Part shown: positions 1 through 13,113 of the stretch, piece after piece | Numbering within the stretch: position 1 is the stretch's first letter | How the letters are laid out: the number at the start of each line of letters is the position of its first letter | Assembly (NCBI GenBank): GCA_900491605.1 | Contig: UESW01001868.1 | Coordinates: forward strand, 62,001 to 126,000 | DNA length: 64,000 nucleotides | DNA from: Calamus simplicifolius | Lineage: Eukaryota; Streptophyta; Magnoliopsida; Arecales; Arecaceae | Direction: 5' to 3' | Translations under genes and position numbers: made by a program | Notes under the pieces: model-generated | The model's input: only the letters and a program-made list of their open reading frames with translations | Told to the model about the DNA's origin: nothing | Database searches by the model: none

Positions 1-1775
1 GCGGAGGAGGATCCCAAGGAGGTCCCCGGGGAGCAGCCCAAGCCCGAGCTGAGGGACGATGGAAAGACCTGGATCCTCCATGTGGACGGCGCATCGAATT
101 CTCAAGGAAGTGAAGCCGGCCTCATTCTTGTCGGGCCAGAAGGAGAAAGAGCCGAATGCGCCCTGAGATTTCTTTTTGAAGCCACCAACAACCAGGCGGA
201 GTACGAAGCCCTCCTGGCTGGGTTAAGACTAGCCCAGGAGGTTGGAGCAAAGCACCTCAGAGCCTACACGGACTCGCAACTCATCTCCGAGCAAATCAAC
301 GGAGAGTATGAGGTGCGCGACCCCGTTATGGCGCAATATCTGAAAAAGGTTCAACTCTTGACCTCCTCGCTGCCTTACTTCAGCATCAGCTACATCCCCC
401 GGAGCGAAAACGCAAAGACGGACATCCTCTCTCGACTGGCTACCTTCGCTGACGGCCTGACAAGGGGTGCCTACATCGAATATCTGGAAAGGCCCAGTGT
501 AGAGGGCGAGGAGGAGGTCCTCCCGCTCACCCCGGAACCTACATGGATGGACGCCTATGTCCGCTACCTCACCGACGGCACCCTCCCTGACGACCGCAGC
601 GAAGCCAGGTTGCTCAAGTGGAGGGCCTCCAAGTTCATGCTCCTCGACGGGCGCCTATACAGAAGGTCATTCTCCTACCCATTGCTTAAGTGCGTAGGCC
701 CCGCCGATGCCGACTACATCCTCAGAGAAATCCACGAGGGCATTTGCGGAAATCATCTGGGGGCAGATCCTTGGCCCAGAAGGCTCTCCGCCAGGGGTAC
801 TTCTGGCTCACTATGAAGGAGGACGCGACCAAGCTAGTTCAAAGGTGCGACGGCTGCTAGCGCCATGCGTACATCCAGCGTCAGCCACCTGCCCCACTGA
901 GCCCACTCTTGGCTCCGTGGCCCTTCGCCAGTGGGGGATGGACATCCTTGGACCGTTCCCCCTAGCTTCAGGGCAGCGGAAATTCTTGCTTGTCGCCATC
1001 GACTATTTCACCAAGTGGGTCGAGGTCGAAGCATTGGCCAAAATCACAGAGAGCAAAGTTAAGACTTTCTTCTGGAAGTCAATCATATGCCGCTTTGGCT
1101 TGCCTCACACCCTCGTCACGGACAACGGTCGCCAGTTCAACAACGAGGCGTTCAAGACCTTCTGCGAGGAGCTGGGCATTCGTCACCGATTCACCTCCGT
1201 CGGCCACCCCTAGACCAACGGGAGGCTGAGGTCATGAACTGCACCATCCTCAAAGGGCTCCGGACTCGCCTAGATGGCTCCAAAGGGCGTTGGGTAGAAG
1301 AGCTCCCAGTGTGATATGGGCCTACCACACAATGCCCAGGACCCCGACGGGCGAAACTCCTTTCAGCCTCTCCTTCGGATCCGAGGCCGTCATCCCCGTC
1401 GAGATCGGATTGCCCAGTCCACGGGTAGAGTCCTTCAGTGAGGAGGACAACCCCGCGCTAATTCGGTCCAACCTAGACTTCATCGATGAGGCGCATGACA
1501 GGGCGAGACTGCGCATGGCGACCTTTCGCCAGCGAGCGGCTAAGTACTATAACGCCCGGGTTCGTCCCAAGGTTTTTTCGCCGCGGAGACTTGGTGCTTC
1601 AAAAGGCCGAGGTATCAAAGCCTACCGAGGGGGGCAAGCTATCCCCCAACTGGGAAGGCCCCTACCGTGTCGCCGAGGCGCTCCATCGGGGGGCATACAA
1701 ACTGGGAGAGCTTGACGGGAAGCCCATTCCACGCACCTGGAATGCGGACAACCTCTGCCGATATTATCAACGATG
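1..1775 (+). pseudogene. Ty3/gypsy (Tat lineage) polyprotein 3' part: RNase H and integrase, broken
   Basis: The frame is already open at base 1, so the element begins upstream of the window. Residues read from about 79 form a second, archaeal-like RNase H: DGAS at the first catalytic Asp, NNQAEYEALLAGLRLA with the catalytic Glu, and YTDSQL with the next Asp. This extra RNase H is a known mark of the Tat lineage. Integrase follows: zinc-binding His region near 735-760, CDGC near 847-858, and a core with IDYFTKW (about 1000) and TDNGRQF (about 1118). A basic C-terminal region (WEGPYRV, RTWNADNLCRYY) ends near 1775. The reading frame is lost near 770 and near 1570 (at a T run), and a stop interrupts the integrase at 1211 where the family has HPQTNG. 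The protein would have copied and inserted the element; it is non-functional now. Confidence 0.88.
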
Positions 1776-1859
1776 TACCCCCAGGAGCATAAGCAATAAA
1801 GAAAAAGGTCCTTTCGGGCGACACAGTTTGTCTTCCCTTGCGCAAGTCTCTCAAAATGA

Positions 1860-2420
1860 GCTCACTAGCATCGCGGCCCACGGGACACCACTCGGCCCTG
1901 GCACGATGGTGCCCCCGAGTTGGTTAAGACCCTAAAGGCTCCGTACCCGGCTGAGTCGCCACTTGGACGGAACACAAACCTTCAAGCTGGTTCAAAAGGA
2001 GCTCACTGGCATCGCAGCCCACGGGACGCCACTCGGCCCCGGCACGGCGGTGCCCCCGAGTTGGTTAAGACCCTAAAGGCTCTGTACCCGGCTGAGTCGC
2101 TATTTGGGCGGAACACAAACCCCCAAGCTGGTTCAAAAGGAGCTCACTGGCATTGCGGCCCATGGGACACCACTCGGCCCCGGCACGGCGGTGCCCCCGA
2201 GTTGGTTAAGACCCTAAAGGCTCCGTACCCGGCTGAGTCACCACTTGGGCAACACAAACCCCCAAGCTGGTTCAAAAGGAGCTCACTGGCATTGCGGCCC
2301 ATGGGACACCACTCGGCCCTGGTACGGCGGTGCCCCCTAGTTGGTTAAGACCCTAAAGGCTCCATACCCGGTTGAGTCGCCCCTCGCAGAGGTTCCACAC
2401 CCCCGAGGCGGTTCAAAAGG
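1860..2420 (+). repeat. About 140-bp tandem repeat in the 3' untranslated part of the Tat element
   Basis: Four units begin with GCTCACTNGCAT at 1860, 2001, 2142 and 2281 (spacings 141, 141 and 139), followed by a decayed fifth unit near 2405. Each unit carries CACTCGGCCC, a GGTGCCCCCGAGTTGGTTAAG core and a GGTTCAAAAGGA end. Because 141 is divisible by three, one frame stays open over three units with a 47-residue period, but this looks like a by-product of the repeat. Tat-type elements often carry such arrays between integrase and the 3' LTR. Confidence 0.85.
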
Positions 2421-2614
2421 AACCTAACGACTCGGCTCTCGGGTCATCCTCTAGGGTTCAAAAGACTCCCAGACTCTGCTTTGGGAGAGAATCACTAGCC
2501 GCCCTCAACTAACCAAAGAAGGCGTGCAAACGTCCATCCAAGACGTCCATCCAAGACAGCCAAGGTAAAAGTGCTACACTCCTTCCGCTTGGCTAGTGCG
2601 GGGCACGCAAGCTC

Positions 2615-2633
2615 AAGGAGTGTGGGGGGCATT
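2615..2633 (+). promoter_or_regulatory. Polypurine tract of the Tat element
   Basis: AAGGAGTGTGGGGGGCATT lies directly before the TGATGGGG start of the LTR. The same sequence precedes two LTRs of the composite at 16343-21871 (19101-19119 and 20455-20473). This is the expected plus-strand priming site. Confidence 0.8.
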
Positions 2634-2959
2634 TGATGGGGCCAGTTGACCCCATGGAAAATGAAATTTTTGGACGGCCCCAAAGGCCCAGACTCTAGCG
2701 CCAGCGACGTCCTCCAGCAACGGCCCCCACCGTCGGCTTCCAGCGTCGGTCTCCTGCGCTAGCCAGAGGCCAACGGCTGAGCGTCGGCTTCCAGCGCTCT
2801 AGCCAAAGGGCGACAGGCTCAGCGTCGGCTTCCTGCATCGGCCTCCAGCGTCGGCTTCAAGCCCTGGCCCAAAGGCCGACAGGCTCCAACGCTAGCACCT
2901 GAGGCCGGCACATCAAAGGCCGACGCCCGCCAAAGGCCAGCCTCTCCAATCTAGCCGGC

Positions 2960-3660
2960 CCCATCACTTTGCTGGCCGGCCACGGCGTCTCCAAGTTTGG
3001 CCGGCCCCGGCACATTGCTGGCCGGCCATGGCCTCTCCAAGCTAGCCGGCCCCGACACATTGATAGCCGGCCCTGGCGTCTCCAAGCTAGCCGGCCCCGA
3101 CACATTGCTAGTCAGCCCCGACGTCTCCAAGCTAGCCGGTCCCGGCGTCTTCACGCCAGGCGGCCCCTACTTCTCCAAGCTAGCTCGGTCCCGGCACATT
3201 GCTGGCCGGCCATAGCGTCTCCAAGCTAGCCGGCCCCGGCACATTGCTGGCCGGCCATAGCGTCTCCAAGCTAGCCGGCCCCGGCACATTGCTAGCCAGC
3301 CCCGGCGTCTCCAAGCTAGCCAGCCCCGGCATCTTCACGCCAGGCAGCCCCTACTTCACCAGGAAACTCGGCCCAGGCGTCCCCAAGCTGGCCGGCCCCG
3401 GCACATTGCTAGCCAGCCATAGCGTCTCCAAGCTAGCCGGCCCCGGCACATTGCTGGCCGGCCATAGCGTCTCCAAGCTAGCCGGCCTCGGCACATTGCT
3501 AGCCGGCTCCGGCATCTCTAAGCTAGCCGGCCCCGGCGTCTTCATGCCCGACAGCTCCTACTTCTCCAGGCCACTCGGCCCCGGCGTCTCCAGTCCCGCC
3601 GAGTCAGCCAAGGCCATCCCAGGCCGGCCCGACTCGGCCCCAGCGTCTCCAAGCTAGCCG
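2960..3660 (+). repeat. 45-bp GC-rich tandem repeats inside the LTR
   Basis: Units of about 45 bp contain CGTCTCCAAGCTAGCCGGCC and GGCACATTGCTGGCCGGCC; two successive units start at 3215 and 3260. Variant units carry CTTCACGCC and CTACTTCTCC. Related GCCGGCCCCGACATCT units occur in the LTR at 20474-21871 but not in the other two LTRs of the composite. Confidence 0.8.
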
Positions 3661-3719
3661 GCCCCGGCGTCTTCACGCCCGGCGGCCCCTACTTCTCCAG
3701 GCCACTCGGCCCCGGCGTC

Positions 3720-4021
3720 TCCAGTCCCGCCGAGTCGGCCAAGGCCATCCCAGGCCGGCCCGACTCGGCCCCGGCGTCTCCAGTCCCGCCGAGTCGACCA
3801 AGGCCATCCCAGGCCGGCCCGACTCGGCCTCGGCATCTCCAGTCCCGCCGAGTCGGCCAAGGCCACCCCAGGTCGGCCCGACTCGGCCCCGGCGTCTCCA
3901 GTCCCACCGAGTCGGCCAAGGCCATCCCAGGCCGGCCCGACCCGGCCCCGGTTTCTTCAGTCCCGCCGAGTCGGCCAAGGCCGTCCCAGGCCGGCCTGGC
4001 TCGGCCCACCATCTCCAGGCC
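3720..4021 (+). repeat. 59-bp GC-rich tandem repeats inside the LTR
   Basis: Units start with CCAGTCCCGCCGAGTCGGCC at about 3721, 3780, 3839 and 3898, then decay. The period is 59 bp, so no frame is kept and the array is not coding. A shorter relative of this array is seen near 21070-21240. Confidence 0.8.
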
Positions 4022-4318
4022 CGCCGATTCGATCCCAACCCGGCATGGCCTTGCCGACGAGATAGGCCCCAGCCATCTCAGGTCGACCCAGTTCGGCCCC
4101 AACAAGACGGGACCCCGGTTCCCGCCAGATCAGCCCCAGTAGTTCAAAAATCCGTTCCTCTGACACGCGCCGCCCGATAGCACCCGATGCGCGCCGCTCG
4201 ACAGCGCCGATGCGCGCCGCAGCGCCATGTGCACCGCTGATAGCGCCAGATCCGATAATCCAATGGTTCCACCGGCTGATGGGATGCGGACCCACGTGAT
4301 CGCGCCAGCGTCACCCCC

Positions 4319-4326
4319 TATAAAAG
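4319..4326 (+). promoter_or_regulatory. LTR TATA box
   Basis: TATAAAAG after CGTCACCCCC. The same context holds TATAAAAG in the related LTRs at 17160, 19858 and 21596, so this is the conserved element promoter. Confidence 0.72.
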
Positions 4327-4600
4327 GGTAAACTACGTCGGGAATCGGGTAAGGCATTATAACGCACATTTTACACACTTGATGCCCTAACTCTCGGAGA
4401 ACTACCTGATCCTTCTGAGACTTCTCCCTCCTCAAGAGCTCTCTCGAGCTCCTTCTCTGCTGTGACCTCTGTCACTAACTTGGGCGTCGGAGGGTCCCAC
4501 CGGAGAACCCTCTCCGATCTTGGGACTTCTTTGCAGGCAACCCGGTGAGGAAGAAGGGCCTCCGTTCCTGACGTCCAGGAGGGGTGATCGAGCGTCATCA

Positions 4601-7330
4601 CGGGGCATAATAGATTATCAACTTTATTTGTGAAGAAATATCTTGGAAACAAAAGGCTGACATAATTCATGAAAGCTCCACAACAATTATTACTCATCAA
4701 CCATCCTTTTTTAACCAAAATCTCCTCAGCATACAAACAGTTCCTTTAACTATAAAAAGATCTTATTGCTACTTTTCGAACTACTTCATGATATGGTCAA
4801 ATAAGTTCTCCAAAATTTAGAAATTTATCAAATAAATGTGCACATAAGCTTAATAAACAAGTGAAATACATATGAGGTCTTCAAAAGAGAGGGAAGCATG
4901 TAATTGAAACTCAATACTCACACATGTCCACTTGCATATACATCGATATGTATTCATTTATATATGCATGCATTTGTTCCTGTGTGCAATGCATAAATTT
5001 GTTCATGTAATGCATGCATGGATACATAAATATATGAACATACATGTAACAAAATATATCTATAGATATCTATCATGTGTACGTACATCCTAACACTGCC
5101 ATGGTATCATGAAAGCTTTTTGTCTGCATTTCATATTATTCAATTTTGCATTATGTAGAGATACAAAAGGGTTTATTACGCATAATTTATTGAAGTGAAA
5201 TTTGTAGCAATTTCTCTCCCCACTTAAACAACAAGTAACTTATGTTGATTTTAATTATTTTTTGTGAAGAAATGTTTACCTTCACTTTTCCATAAAAAAG
5301 AGATTTATAAGATTTTTTTTTGGTAATTTACATAGCATGGTACTTGACCACTGGCTTGCAGTTTGATGTTTTATTGTTTTAATTTTCTTAGATCTGACAA
5401 ACTTTCTTGAGTAGAAGAGTCACAAAATATGAAGAAAAGATTCATAATTTTGCTAAAACTTAGTCACTAGGTCTTACAATCTTTGTTTATTCTTTGCTAG
5501 ATTTAAGCTAAGGTTGATGCATCTCTCTGGAAATGGGCAATTACCATGCCATCTGAAGGAGTTCACCAATCAAGCTGATTCATTCATCATTGCAAGGAGA
5601 TTATATTGCCATGTGTGAGTGTGCATGTACATCTATATGCTACATGTATATGCACATGTATGTGTGATATAAATTAAAATAATAAACTACTTATGTGAGA
5701 TTATCAATAAGGTCGCACTTATAATGTGCTTGTGTGCTAAAAAGTAAAATAATTTGACATATTGATTGTAATTGGTTGACAATACCAATGATGTTGCAAT
5801 TATATGGACATTATGTTTGGATGTTGTAATGTTATTATTAATAAGCATTTAATTGTGTTTTCAGTAAAAATGGAGTTGTCATTTTTAATTTAACTATTTT
5901 ATATGTTAATTTAAATGCATACTCCAATTGACTATATTTGAATTCAAGAGGCAACATGCCTATTCCTATCAATCATTTTCTGCACCTTTTTTTTTTGTGC
6001 TCTTATTTTTATTTTTTATGCTGTTATGATGCTATTTTTGAGATTTAATAAAGTAGTGTGTTTTTACGCTACAAAAAAATTGTCATTTATTGATGGTCAA
6101 AACCCATCAGTAAATTTCAAGAATCTACCCTTATAGACTTTTTCAAGCTATTTCAAATGTTAGAAAAGATTTTTCTTCATTGATATACAAGGCTTTGGTA
6201 TAGATTTTACTAATAGATTTTTCTTCATTGGTACAACCTTAGTCAACTATTCTAAATTCCATTAGTGTAAGTTATTAATGGATAGAACTATTAATGTAGG
6301 TCATGGATTTAATTTTTTGCTTACACTTTTAACAATGGTTAAAACCATCATTATAATAATATATCTATTCTAATGTATTTAATTGAGTATGTATAAAGTA
6401 AAGCGTAGTTGTCAGCTCATGTACACTAGTGAGTCCATCAGTAACTAATGAAACAATGTGCATCCTTCACCAAGCACCAAAAAAAAAAAAAAAGTAGATC
6501 TACATCCATTTTATCCTATGCAACAAATTCCAGTATCACATATGCCATTACATACATGCAATTTTAATATTATTTTTCTCAAACTATGAAGAAAGAAAAG
6601 ACAAATTAAATATTAAGATTCTATCACCTCTCTCAATGTTGTAATGACTCCTGTTTCTTGATTCATGTCTATAATTTCCACAGCATATATGCAGGACATG
6701 TTGACTCTCATAACATTATAATGAAGTCTAACCACGGTTAGTTTTCATGTTGATGACTTGATCTAGGGTGAGCTCACAACAAACACCATATGATACAAAT
6801 ATCAAGGTCCCACCTTTTATCATAAACATTATATAGTAAAACAGGAAGTGTTACAGATCAGAAAAACTTAAATCATGTATGAACATTCAATAATTTGAAT
6901 CAGTCAAACATTCCAATAAGTTCTTAGTGTCGGCTAATTTTCAGTGAATTTTGGTCAAACATTCAGTGCTGTAGGACAGCCTAGATGCCAATATTATTAT
7001 TATTATGGTTACTTGAGTTTCTAAATGATTTCTAAATTTTAAATAATAGAAACTACTATTTAGTAAGATTACTTCTCGTAGGCTGCTTGGTCTTAATCTA
7101 AATTTTAAATAATAGAAACTACTATTAATAGAAACTAAATCTTATGATCTTGTTTGGTCTTAATCTAAATAGACTAAGAATGTGATAATTAATTTGAGAA
7201 TGTGAATTGATTAGGGAAGCTTACACATTGTGGTAAACTGAGTCGCCACCAAAATAAGACTTGCAGCCTGTTGTTGCCCATGAACACAAGACTTAAGAAT
7301 GCACGCTCTTATAATAAAAATAAAATGAAT
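4601..7330. repeat. Duplicated non-coding block, copy A
   Basis: AT-rich DNA without a recognisable gene. It aligns colinearly with 32120-32613 and then 44102-46675. Anchors: CATTACTCATCAATCATCC-type sequence at 4680 and 32210; CAACAAGTAACTTATG at 5229 and 44236; GATGCATCTCTCTG at 5516 and 44525; the ATTATTATTATTATGG run near 6990 and 46040. Copy A lacks the 11.5 kb inserted in copy B at 32614-44101 and lacks about 305 bp present at 46282-46587. It sits in the position of a receptor-gene 3' flank (see findings). Confidence 0.82.
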
Positions 7331-8880
7331 AAAGAATAAAAATAATTACCTCAAATTTCATCATGAATTGTATCAACATGATGAGTCGAATTTGATTCCT
7401 CTAGTAAAGATTTTTTTTTTTTGGCTTCTTATAAATGGAAAATTAGGTCAATGAAAAGAAAATTTAGTTATTAGAGTGTGGAAGCTTACGTGAAAAAAAA
7501 AATTATGGGGAGACTTAGTGGAGTAAAATCAATTAATGTTTTCTAAAATGTCTTTCAAATTACCAATTACAGTTAACCAAGTTCAAAACTTACTTCAAAT
7601 GTTTCAATTGCTCAAAATTTTGAGGTTGGAAGTAAAAATGTGGTTGGCCAAAAATAGACAAGAGACCACCATCCAATAGATAGATTAAAATATTCTACAA
7701 TCAACTGAGGTAGTTGAATTAGAGCCATTGAATGTTTTAAAGATGTAAGCTAATTCTACAGAAACTATTCGATGAAGGCTTAGCCAAATTCTAACTTTAA
7801 TTTTAGGTCTTTCACTCTGAGAACTTTGAAAAGGCCCAATGCAGGAACGTTATAAAGCCAGCGAGATGTGGCTCCAAAACAATTCACCAGAATATGTCCA
7901 AAAGAAATATGTAACTCAAGTCTAAGCGTTATAGCAAGGGAAAATATTATGGTAAGAGAATCTATCATGGGATTACAATGTATAAATATAGATCCCATCG
8001 ATATGATGTACAAACAATGTGGAACCTATGCTAATGCTTGAACATAGCGTTATAATCAGCATATCATTGCTTTCCTTCAAATGTTTGCACATTGCAGAAC
8101 TTGGATCAACATTTTGGCATTGTTCATCTTAATCAAACAACCATAATCTGGAGCTATAATATTGCTATTTACCATTGGCATCACAGGTATATTTTCCTCT
8201 CAATTGATCTAATTAAGTCTCCCATGATCCTGAACCAATCTCTCATAGATCACAAAGCACAAATTTATTTCTAAAGATCTAATCCAGTAGTATTAATTGA
8301 CATTACTGATTAACTTTTGTGAGTCGTTGATATGGCATCTTGGAACGTGTCAAAGCATTCATGGATTGGAATCTATGATTACAAGCCCAGGTACACTAGC
8401 ATTGAACATTTTCTTTCCAAGTGGGATAGTATATGAATAAATGAAAAGGTAATTTCAATGTTGTGGAATATACATTAACAATAAATATTTATTTATGCCA
8501 TAATGGGGAAAAAAAAAGGTAGCACAGGCCAAATAAAAGAACACATCGAAGGAATTCGCCCTATTGGAGTTTATTATATTAGTTTGCATGATGCAGTACC
8601 TTTCCAAATTATGAAGATTTCATATTTTCACACCTTGGTTTTCAATGTTTTAGAATATGTGTTCCACTGAAATGTAGAAGACTAGCGATAGAAGTGTCTC
8701 AACTCATCTAAGCCTTTTCGCAACTACATGGTTCGGCACTAACAATAGAAGTGTATTTGGGATTGAAAATTCATAGCCCTCAACCACTATAGACAACGCT
8801 TTGAAACGTAAAAGAAAAAATATGGTAGATAAGAATATTTGATTTATTTGCTTCATAAGTGACGCACAAAAGTGATTTGT
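7331..8880. other. AT-rich stretch with no recognisable gene
   Basis: Only short open frames occur (for example 7780-8013 minus, 8092-8274 plus); none has a recognisable domain or splice structure. Nothing further can be supported. Confidence 0.6.
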
Positions 8881-11800
8881 GGGTGCACACCTGTGACGAT
8901 TAAGAAATGAGAATTAAGGTAAGCTAATCAGGTTAAGCCTTCATCCACTCATTAAACAGACTTTTTCGTTCTTCTTAGCGAATGTTACGTAGTGGATGGG
9001 TAGAGGAAATTAAGCGAGGATGATTGGCAGAGGAGAGAATAAGAGACTTCGCGAAGCTAGAGACCACTCTTTTCTTCACTTTTTTCTCCATTTCACTTCT
9101 CTTTCTTCTTCTTCCTTTCCTTTCTCCCGACATCTTCGCTGGTGAACCACCATTGAAGGGTATAATTTTGAACCCCCTTTGACTGTGGAACGTCGCTAGA
9201 GCTTCAGTTAACGCTGTCGGTGAGGTAGAGAGGCCGAGTAAATGTTGCGTTATTTTCCTCTGTTTTATTTTCTATTACTCTGTTCCATGACCATTTCTTT
9301 GATTCTAGCTGATAGGGTGGGAGATCATCTAATTAAGGAGTAGGGGAGGATCGCAGGGGCTAGAGGATCATCCGGGGAAGTTCTGATCATCGCCGGCAAC
9401 TCCGGCAAGGCAGAGTAAGCTTTTCCCTTCTCAATTTCTTGGTTTAGCCGAGAATGCAGTGGGATTGTTGGAAGGTTTAGGGATTGCCGTTGTTGAAGAA
9501 ACTCATCGGAGTGGAAGAGGGAGAGAGAGTCACCGTCGCTTGCCGCTGCCACGGAGGCCAGCAACAAGGAACCCGGTGGTGAGCTGGGGAGAAGATCGTC
9601 ATCTCCCCTTCTTCACCCAGGTTAGGCCGGGGGAGGCCGTCGAGCCGGGTGGCGAGCGCCACCGCCATTAACCGGCGGTGAACGGGCGACGGGAATGGGG
9701 GAGCCGGATGGGCGAGAGCCAATAATGGGTTGGGTGTTGGGGAGCGCAGATACCCCCAAGATCACGGCTATAGCGTATATGAGTAATGCAAAAATCTTTT
9801 ACCATTCTAATCTATGAGAGATTATACCTTCAGACTTGAACACTGGAACACTTGATTTGATTGCTCGACCTCAACCTTTTGGCCTTCCGCCGTATTCCCA
9901 AAATACCTTCTTCTCTCAAGATGGGGGATCTCTCTCGGCCGACCTAGGGAAAAGCGTTAACCCTAGCAACCAATTGAGAGGGATAGGGCTACAACAGGGA
10001 CCAAATAGGCAGGACTTCCCACGTAATTAATCTCCTAATCCTATCCCGGGTTAGGATTTAATTACGTAAATTATAATTTCCACTAAAGAGTAGAGCCTTA
10101 ATATTAAATACTTATTATCTCCCCACGTTAAGATTACAGATATCCACCAATTAAATTTAAATACTGAGGCTGTTATTATCCTTGAGACTTATCCACTTAA
10201 CTTATTTGATGTATCGGATTCAAAATCCACTTGCAAGATTTGATACGATCAAAACTTATAAGCTTTCTCAAGGGGATCAGTCCAGGACGTGGATTCCTTC
10301 AACAATTAATGTTCACCATATATAATGTTATTGCCAACCCACTGAGATTATTGACTCATATAGAATCTCACTCTATGTGTAATCAAAGCAATAATCACTA
10401 CACACGTGTCTAGAAATAGAATTCAGATTAAGAGCGTAATCATAATATTCATGAGTTCTAAATTATTTTATAAAGTCAGTATAAAATAATCAACTCAATT
10501 GGGTCCTGTTCAAGTACTAGCATAAATAGTTAGAATAAACCATTCCCCGTAGTCAAGACAGACCTACTTAAATTTGTGCTACAGCTCTACTGATGGTGTG
10601 TCCAATTCTATCTAAAACTGTGAACAATAAACTTGTATTCCAAAAGAACCGATGATCTAGTCTTCTGTGTGTAAGCCGTACTCTACACACTAGATCAAAT
10701 ACTCTTTGGAAATATTAGACACATGCACATATATAGTAAATGGCACACATTGCTCAAAATGAATTCTCATTAAAAATGTAAAGACATAAAGCATATCTTT
10801 TAGTCTATATCTCTATCATTGGGACCGGCGGGGAGAGATAGAGAGATGATTAGAGAGAGGGAAGGAGATGGGAGAGCAGGAAGAGGGAGAGAGACGGGAA
10901 GGAGAGAGAGAGAGGGGAGCGGGAGGGGAAGAAGAGGAAGGAAAATGGCTCTCGCGTTGAGGTGGGAAGGGAAGGAGATTTCACGTGAGCGAATGAACAG
11001 GAGGCTGAGAATTTTAATTGGGCTGGGCTTAACTTGAACCAGTAGGCCGCTGGTTCCAGTTGGTTCAAGTCTTACACTAGTTTTAAAATTAAAAATAGAA
11101 AGAAAATTTTAAAATTTAATTATAGAATCTATAGGATTTGGCTAATCTCACTTAGTAGATTTAAATTTGGGTTTAAAGACGTTCATGTTGGGTTAGAATA
11201 AAATGATTTGAGTGAGTCCAAGAAAATATATTTATTTAAAATTATATTGATCAAATCTGACTTTCGGATTTGAACGATGATGGTTAGTAGTGAGTCTAGT
11301 TTTGATAATAATGTTCAAATTGATTAACGGTCAAGGTAATCATAGAAAAAATTATAGCCGAATGTAGGGCCATTTTTGTAAATATTGCAAAGTTGGTGAA
11401 AACTTGTAAAACTAGAAAACAATTAAATTTGAGACAAAAAGCAGTAAGTAGGGGTCGTTAGACACTAAATAAATGAAAGGGGTAAAAGAGTCATTTTAAG
11501 ATTTTAGGCTAGAGGGGTAAAATAGTAATTTTTTCTTTTCATGGATGTTGATAAAATTAATTATTTATGTGGGATTATAGGTGATTGCTGGCTACACGTG
11601 TTGCATTGAGGGAATTGTGGGAGTAGTGATATGAGGTAGGAGTTTTACACCCTACTGTTGTGTGATATGTTTTCATGACTTGCATGCTTGCATATATCAT
11701 GTTTTACTATAAGATTTCTTGCATGTTTTGATATGAGTATTATGAATTCTTGTGGATTTGTGTGCATATTGCAATATATTATTTTGATATAAATGGTTTT

Positions 11801-12838
11801 GGGCTTTTTTACCATGCTTCGAGTTTTGTATTCTGGCTGTGAGGTGGCTTGGTGGTACTATGGAGATGTTTGGAAGTGATATATTTGGAGAAGATGTTGT
11901 ATGTGATGGGTATTGCTGGTACATGGTACTAATTCTGGTGGTGAGGTGGAGTACTGCAGTACCATTACTAGCCTAGACTGGTGGCCCGGGGAAGGGCATG
12001 AAGGCCGTGTAAGGGTAGAATATAGTTATGGCAATTGGCACGCCTTAGTTTATTACGCTGAGTATTAGTATATATATCAACCTGGGTGGAAGAAATATCA
12101 CCAGGTTAGATTGTTGACACGTAATACTAGCTCTTGGACGGGGACAGTATGAACCAACAGCATGGCGTCGTGATGCTTACTAAGGGAGTGGCTCACTTAG
12201 TGATGTATTTACGGCACTATGGCAAGGGATATAGAGGGAGGCCCAGGCGTATTGCTTACTAAGTGAGTACAACTTGCTTAGTGGTGTCTTGCGTACGAGG
12301 ACATGAATGTATGGGTGTGAAGGTTATTTTGAGGTAGTGGTATGATTATTTTGATGTATGAAGGTGATGGTGGATATGTGATGATTTGGATGTGACTGCA
12401 GTCACGGGTATGAGTTGGTGGTGGATCGAGACTCTCAAGTGGTTTGAATATTTATCTTTGAATGTGAATATTTTTGGTTTCTCGAATGGACATATGTATC
12501 ATGATATTGTTTATTCAAATATATTTTAATTATATTAAATTATTTATTTGATATATTTATGATAGTAAGTGTAGAAGTTCTACTGGGCTTTTTAGCTCAT
12601 TTCATTATATTTTATATTTTTGCAGCAAATGAGGATGATGTATACTTGATAAACTAAAGCCTTAAGGAGAGATCCCAGAAGTAAGATCAAGGAGTTATTG
12701 TAATTACTCTTTTGGCTGTATAGACTTTTTTATATATCAGATGAGGATGACATGTATAGTTTTGGTGATATTATAGAAAATAATATATGTGTATTGGTTT
12801 TATAGTTGCATCTTATGATATATTCGGGTTGAGGTTAG
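8881..12838 (+). other. Probable decayed LTR-retroelement sequence without coding capacity
   Basis: No protein domain is recognisable. Several traits resemble the gypsy LTRs elsewhere in this window: a GA-rich tract (10831-10945), a GGGCTGGGC tract near 11020, and near 12590 a GGGCTTTTTAGCTCATTTC stretch followed by TTTTTGCAGCAAATGAGGATG, which parallels the GTGAGCTCATAGAATTCTC and TTTTTTCAGAGCC segment at 35503-35530. An imperfect palindrome around CCCGGG lies at 10021-10067. Strand and limits are uncertain. Confidence 0.35.
10831..10945 (+). repeat. GA-rich low-complexity tract
   Basis: Nearly pure purine (GAGAGAGAT, GGGAAGGAGA and similar). Comparable tracts occur in the gypsy LTR at 33945-34165. 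The open frame through it is a low-complexity artefact. Confidence 0.75.
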
Positions 12839-13099
12839 TGTTGGGGTCTAGTGATTGATGAACAGTAGTGGGATCAACCTCCTCGCTGAAGAAATACCCT
12901 ACGCTTTCACCCTTTGTTGCTAATGATCAGATTGGTCCAGACTCAACAAAAACTCTCATGGAGTAACCCAATGAGATTAAACTAATCCCCAAGCCCATGT
13001 ACACCCGTGACTTGATTTAATCTCAACCCTTGGACCCACACTCAGCCCAATACAAGTTAGCCCAACCTGAGCCTTGATAGCACCACATCAGGCCCAACA
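12839..13099 (-). repeat. 3' LTR of a minus-strand Ty1/copia fragment (261 bp)
   Basis: On the minus strand it begins TGTTGGGCCTGATGTGG at 13099 and ends at 12839 with CA (plus strand TGTTGGGG). It lies just beyond a polypurine tract and the end of a copia RNase H, which fixes its role. The length is normal for copia LTRs. Confidence 0.65.
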
Positions 13100-13113
13100 A
13101 TCTTCCCTTGGTG
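13100..13113 (-). promoter_or_regulatory. Copia polypurine tract (minus strand)
   Basis: Minus-strand CACCAAGGGAAGAT directly before the TGTTGGGCC LTR start. Confidence 0.55.

Larger units (their letters stand above)
2634..4600 (+). repeat. 3' LTR of the Tat-lineage element (1967 bp)
   Basis: Starts TGATGGGGCCAGTTGACC directly after the polypurine tract and ends GAGCGTCATCA at 4600. The same termini bound the LTRs at 16343, 19120 and 20474. The first two thirds (U3) are GC-rich arrays of short repeats. A TATAAAAG box at 4319-4326 is followed by the putative R-U5 region. The matching 5' LTR is outside the window, so the target duplication cannot be tested; the five bases that follow are CGGGG. 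Long open frames inside it on both strands are repeat artefacts. Confidence 0.87.

Noticed and set aside
2857..4105. Long open frames on both strands
   Set aside because: They lie in 45-bp and 59-bp repeats of an LTR, exist on several frames at once and have low-complexity Pro/Ala/Gly/Arg content.
9325..9722. Overlapping frames of 70-81 codons
   Set aside because: No recognisable domain, both strands open in a locally GC-rich stretch.
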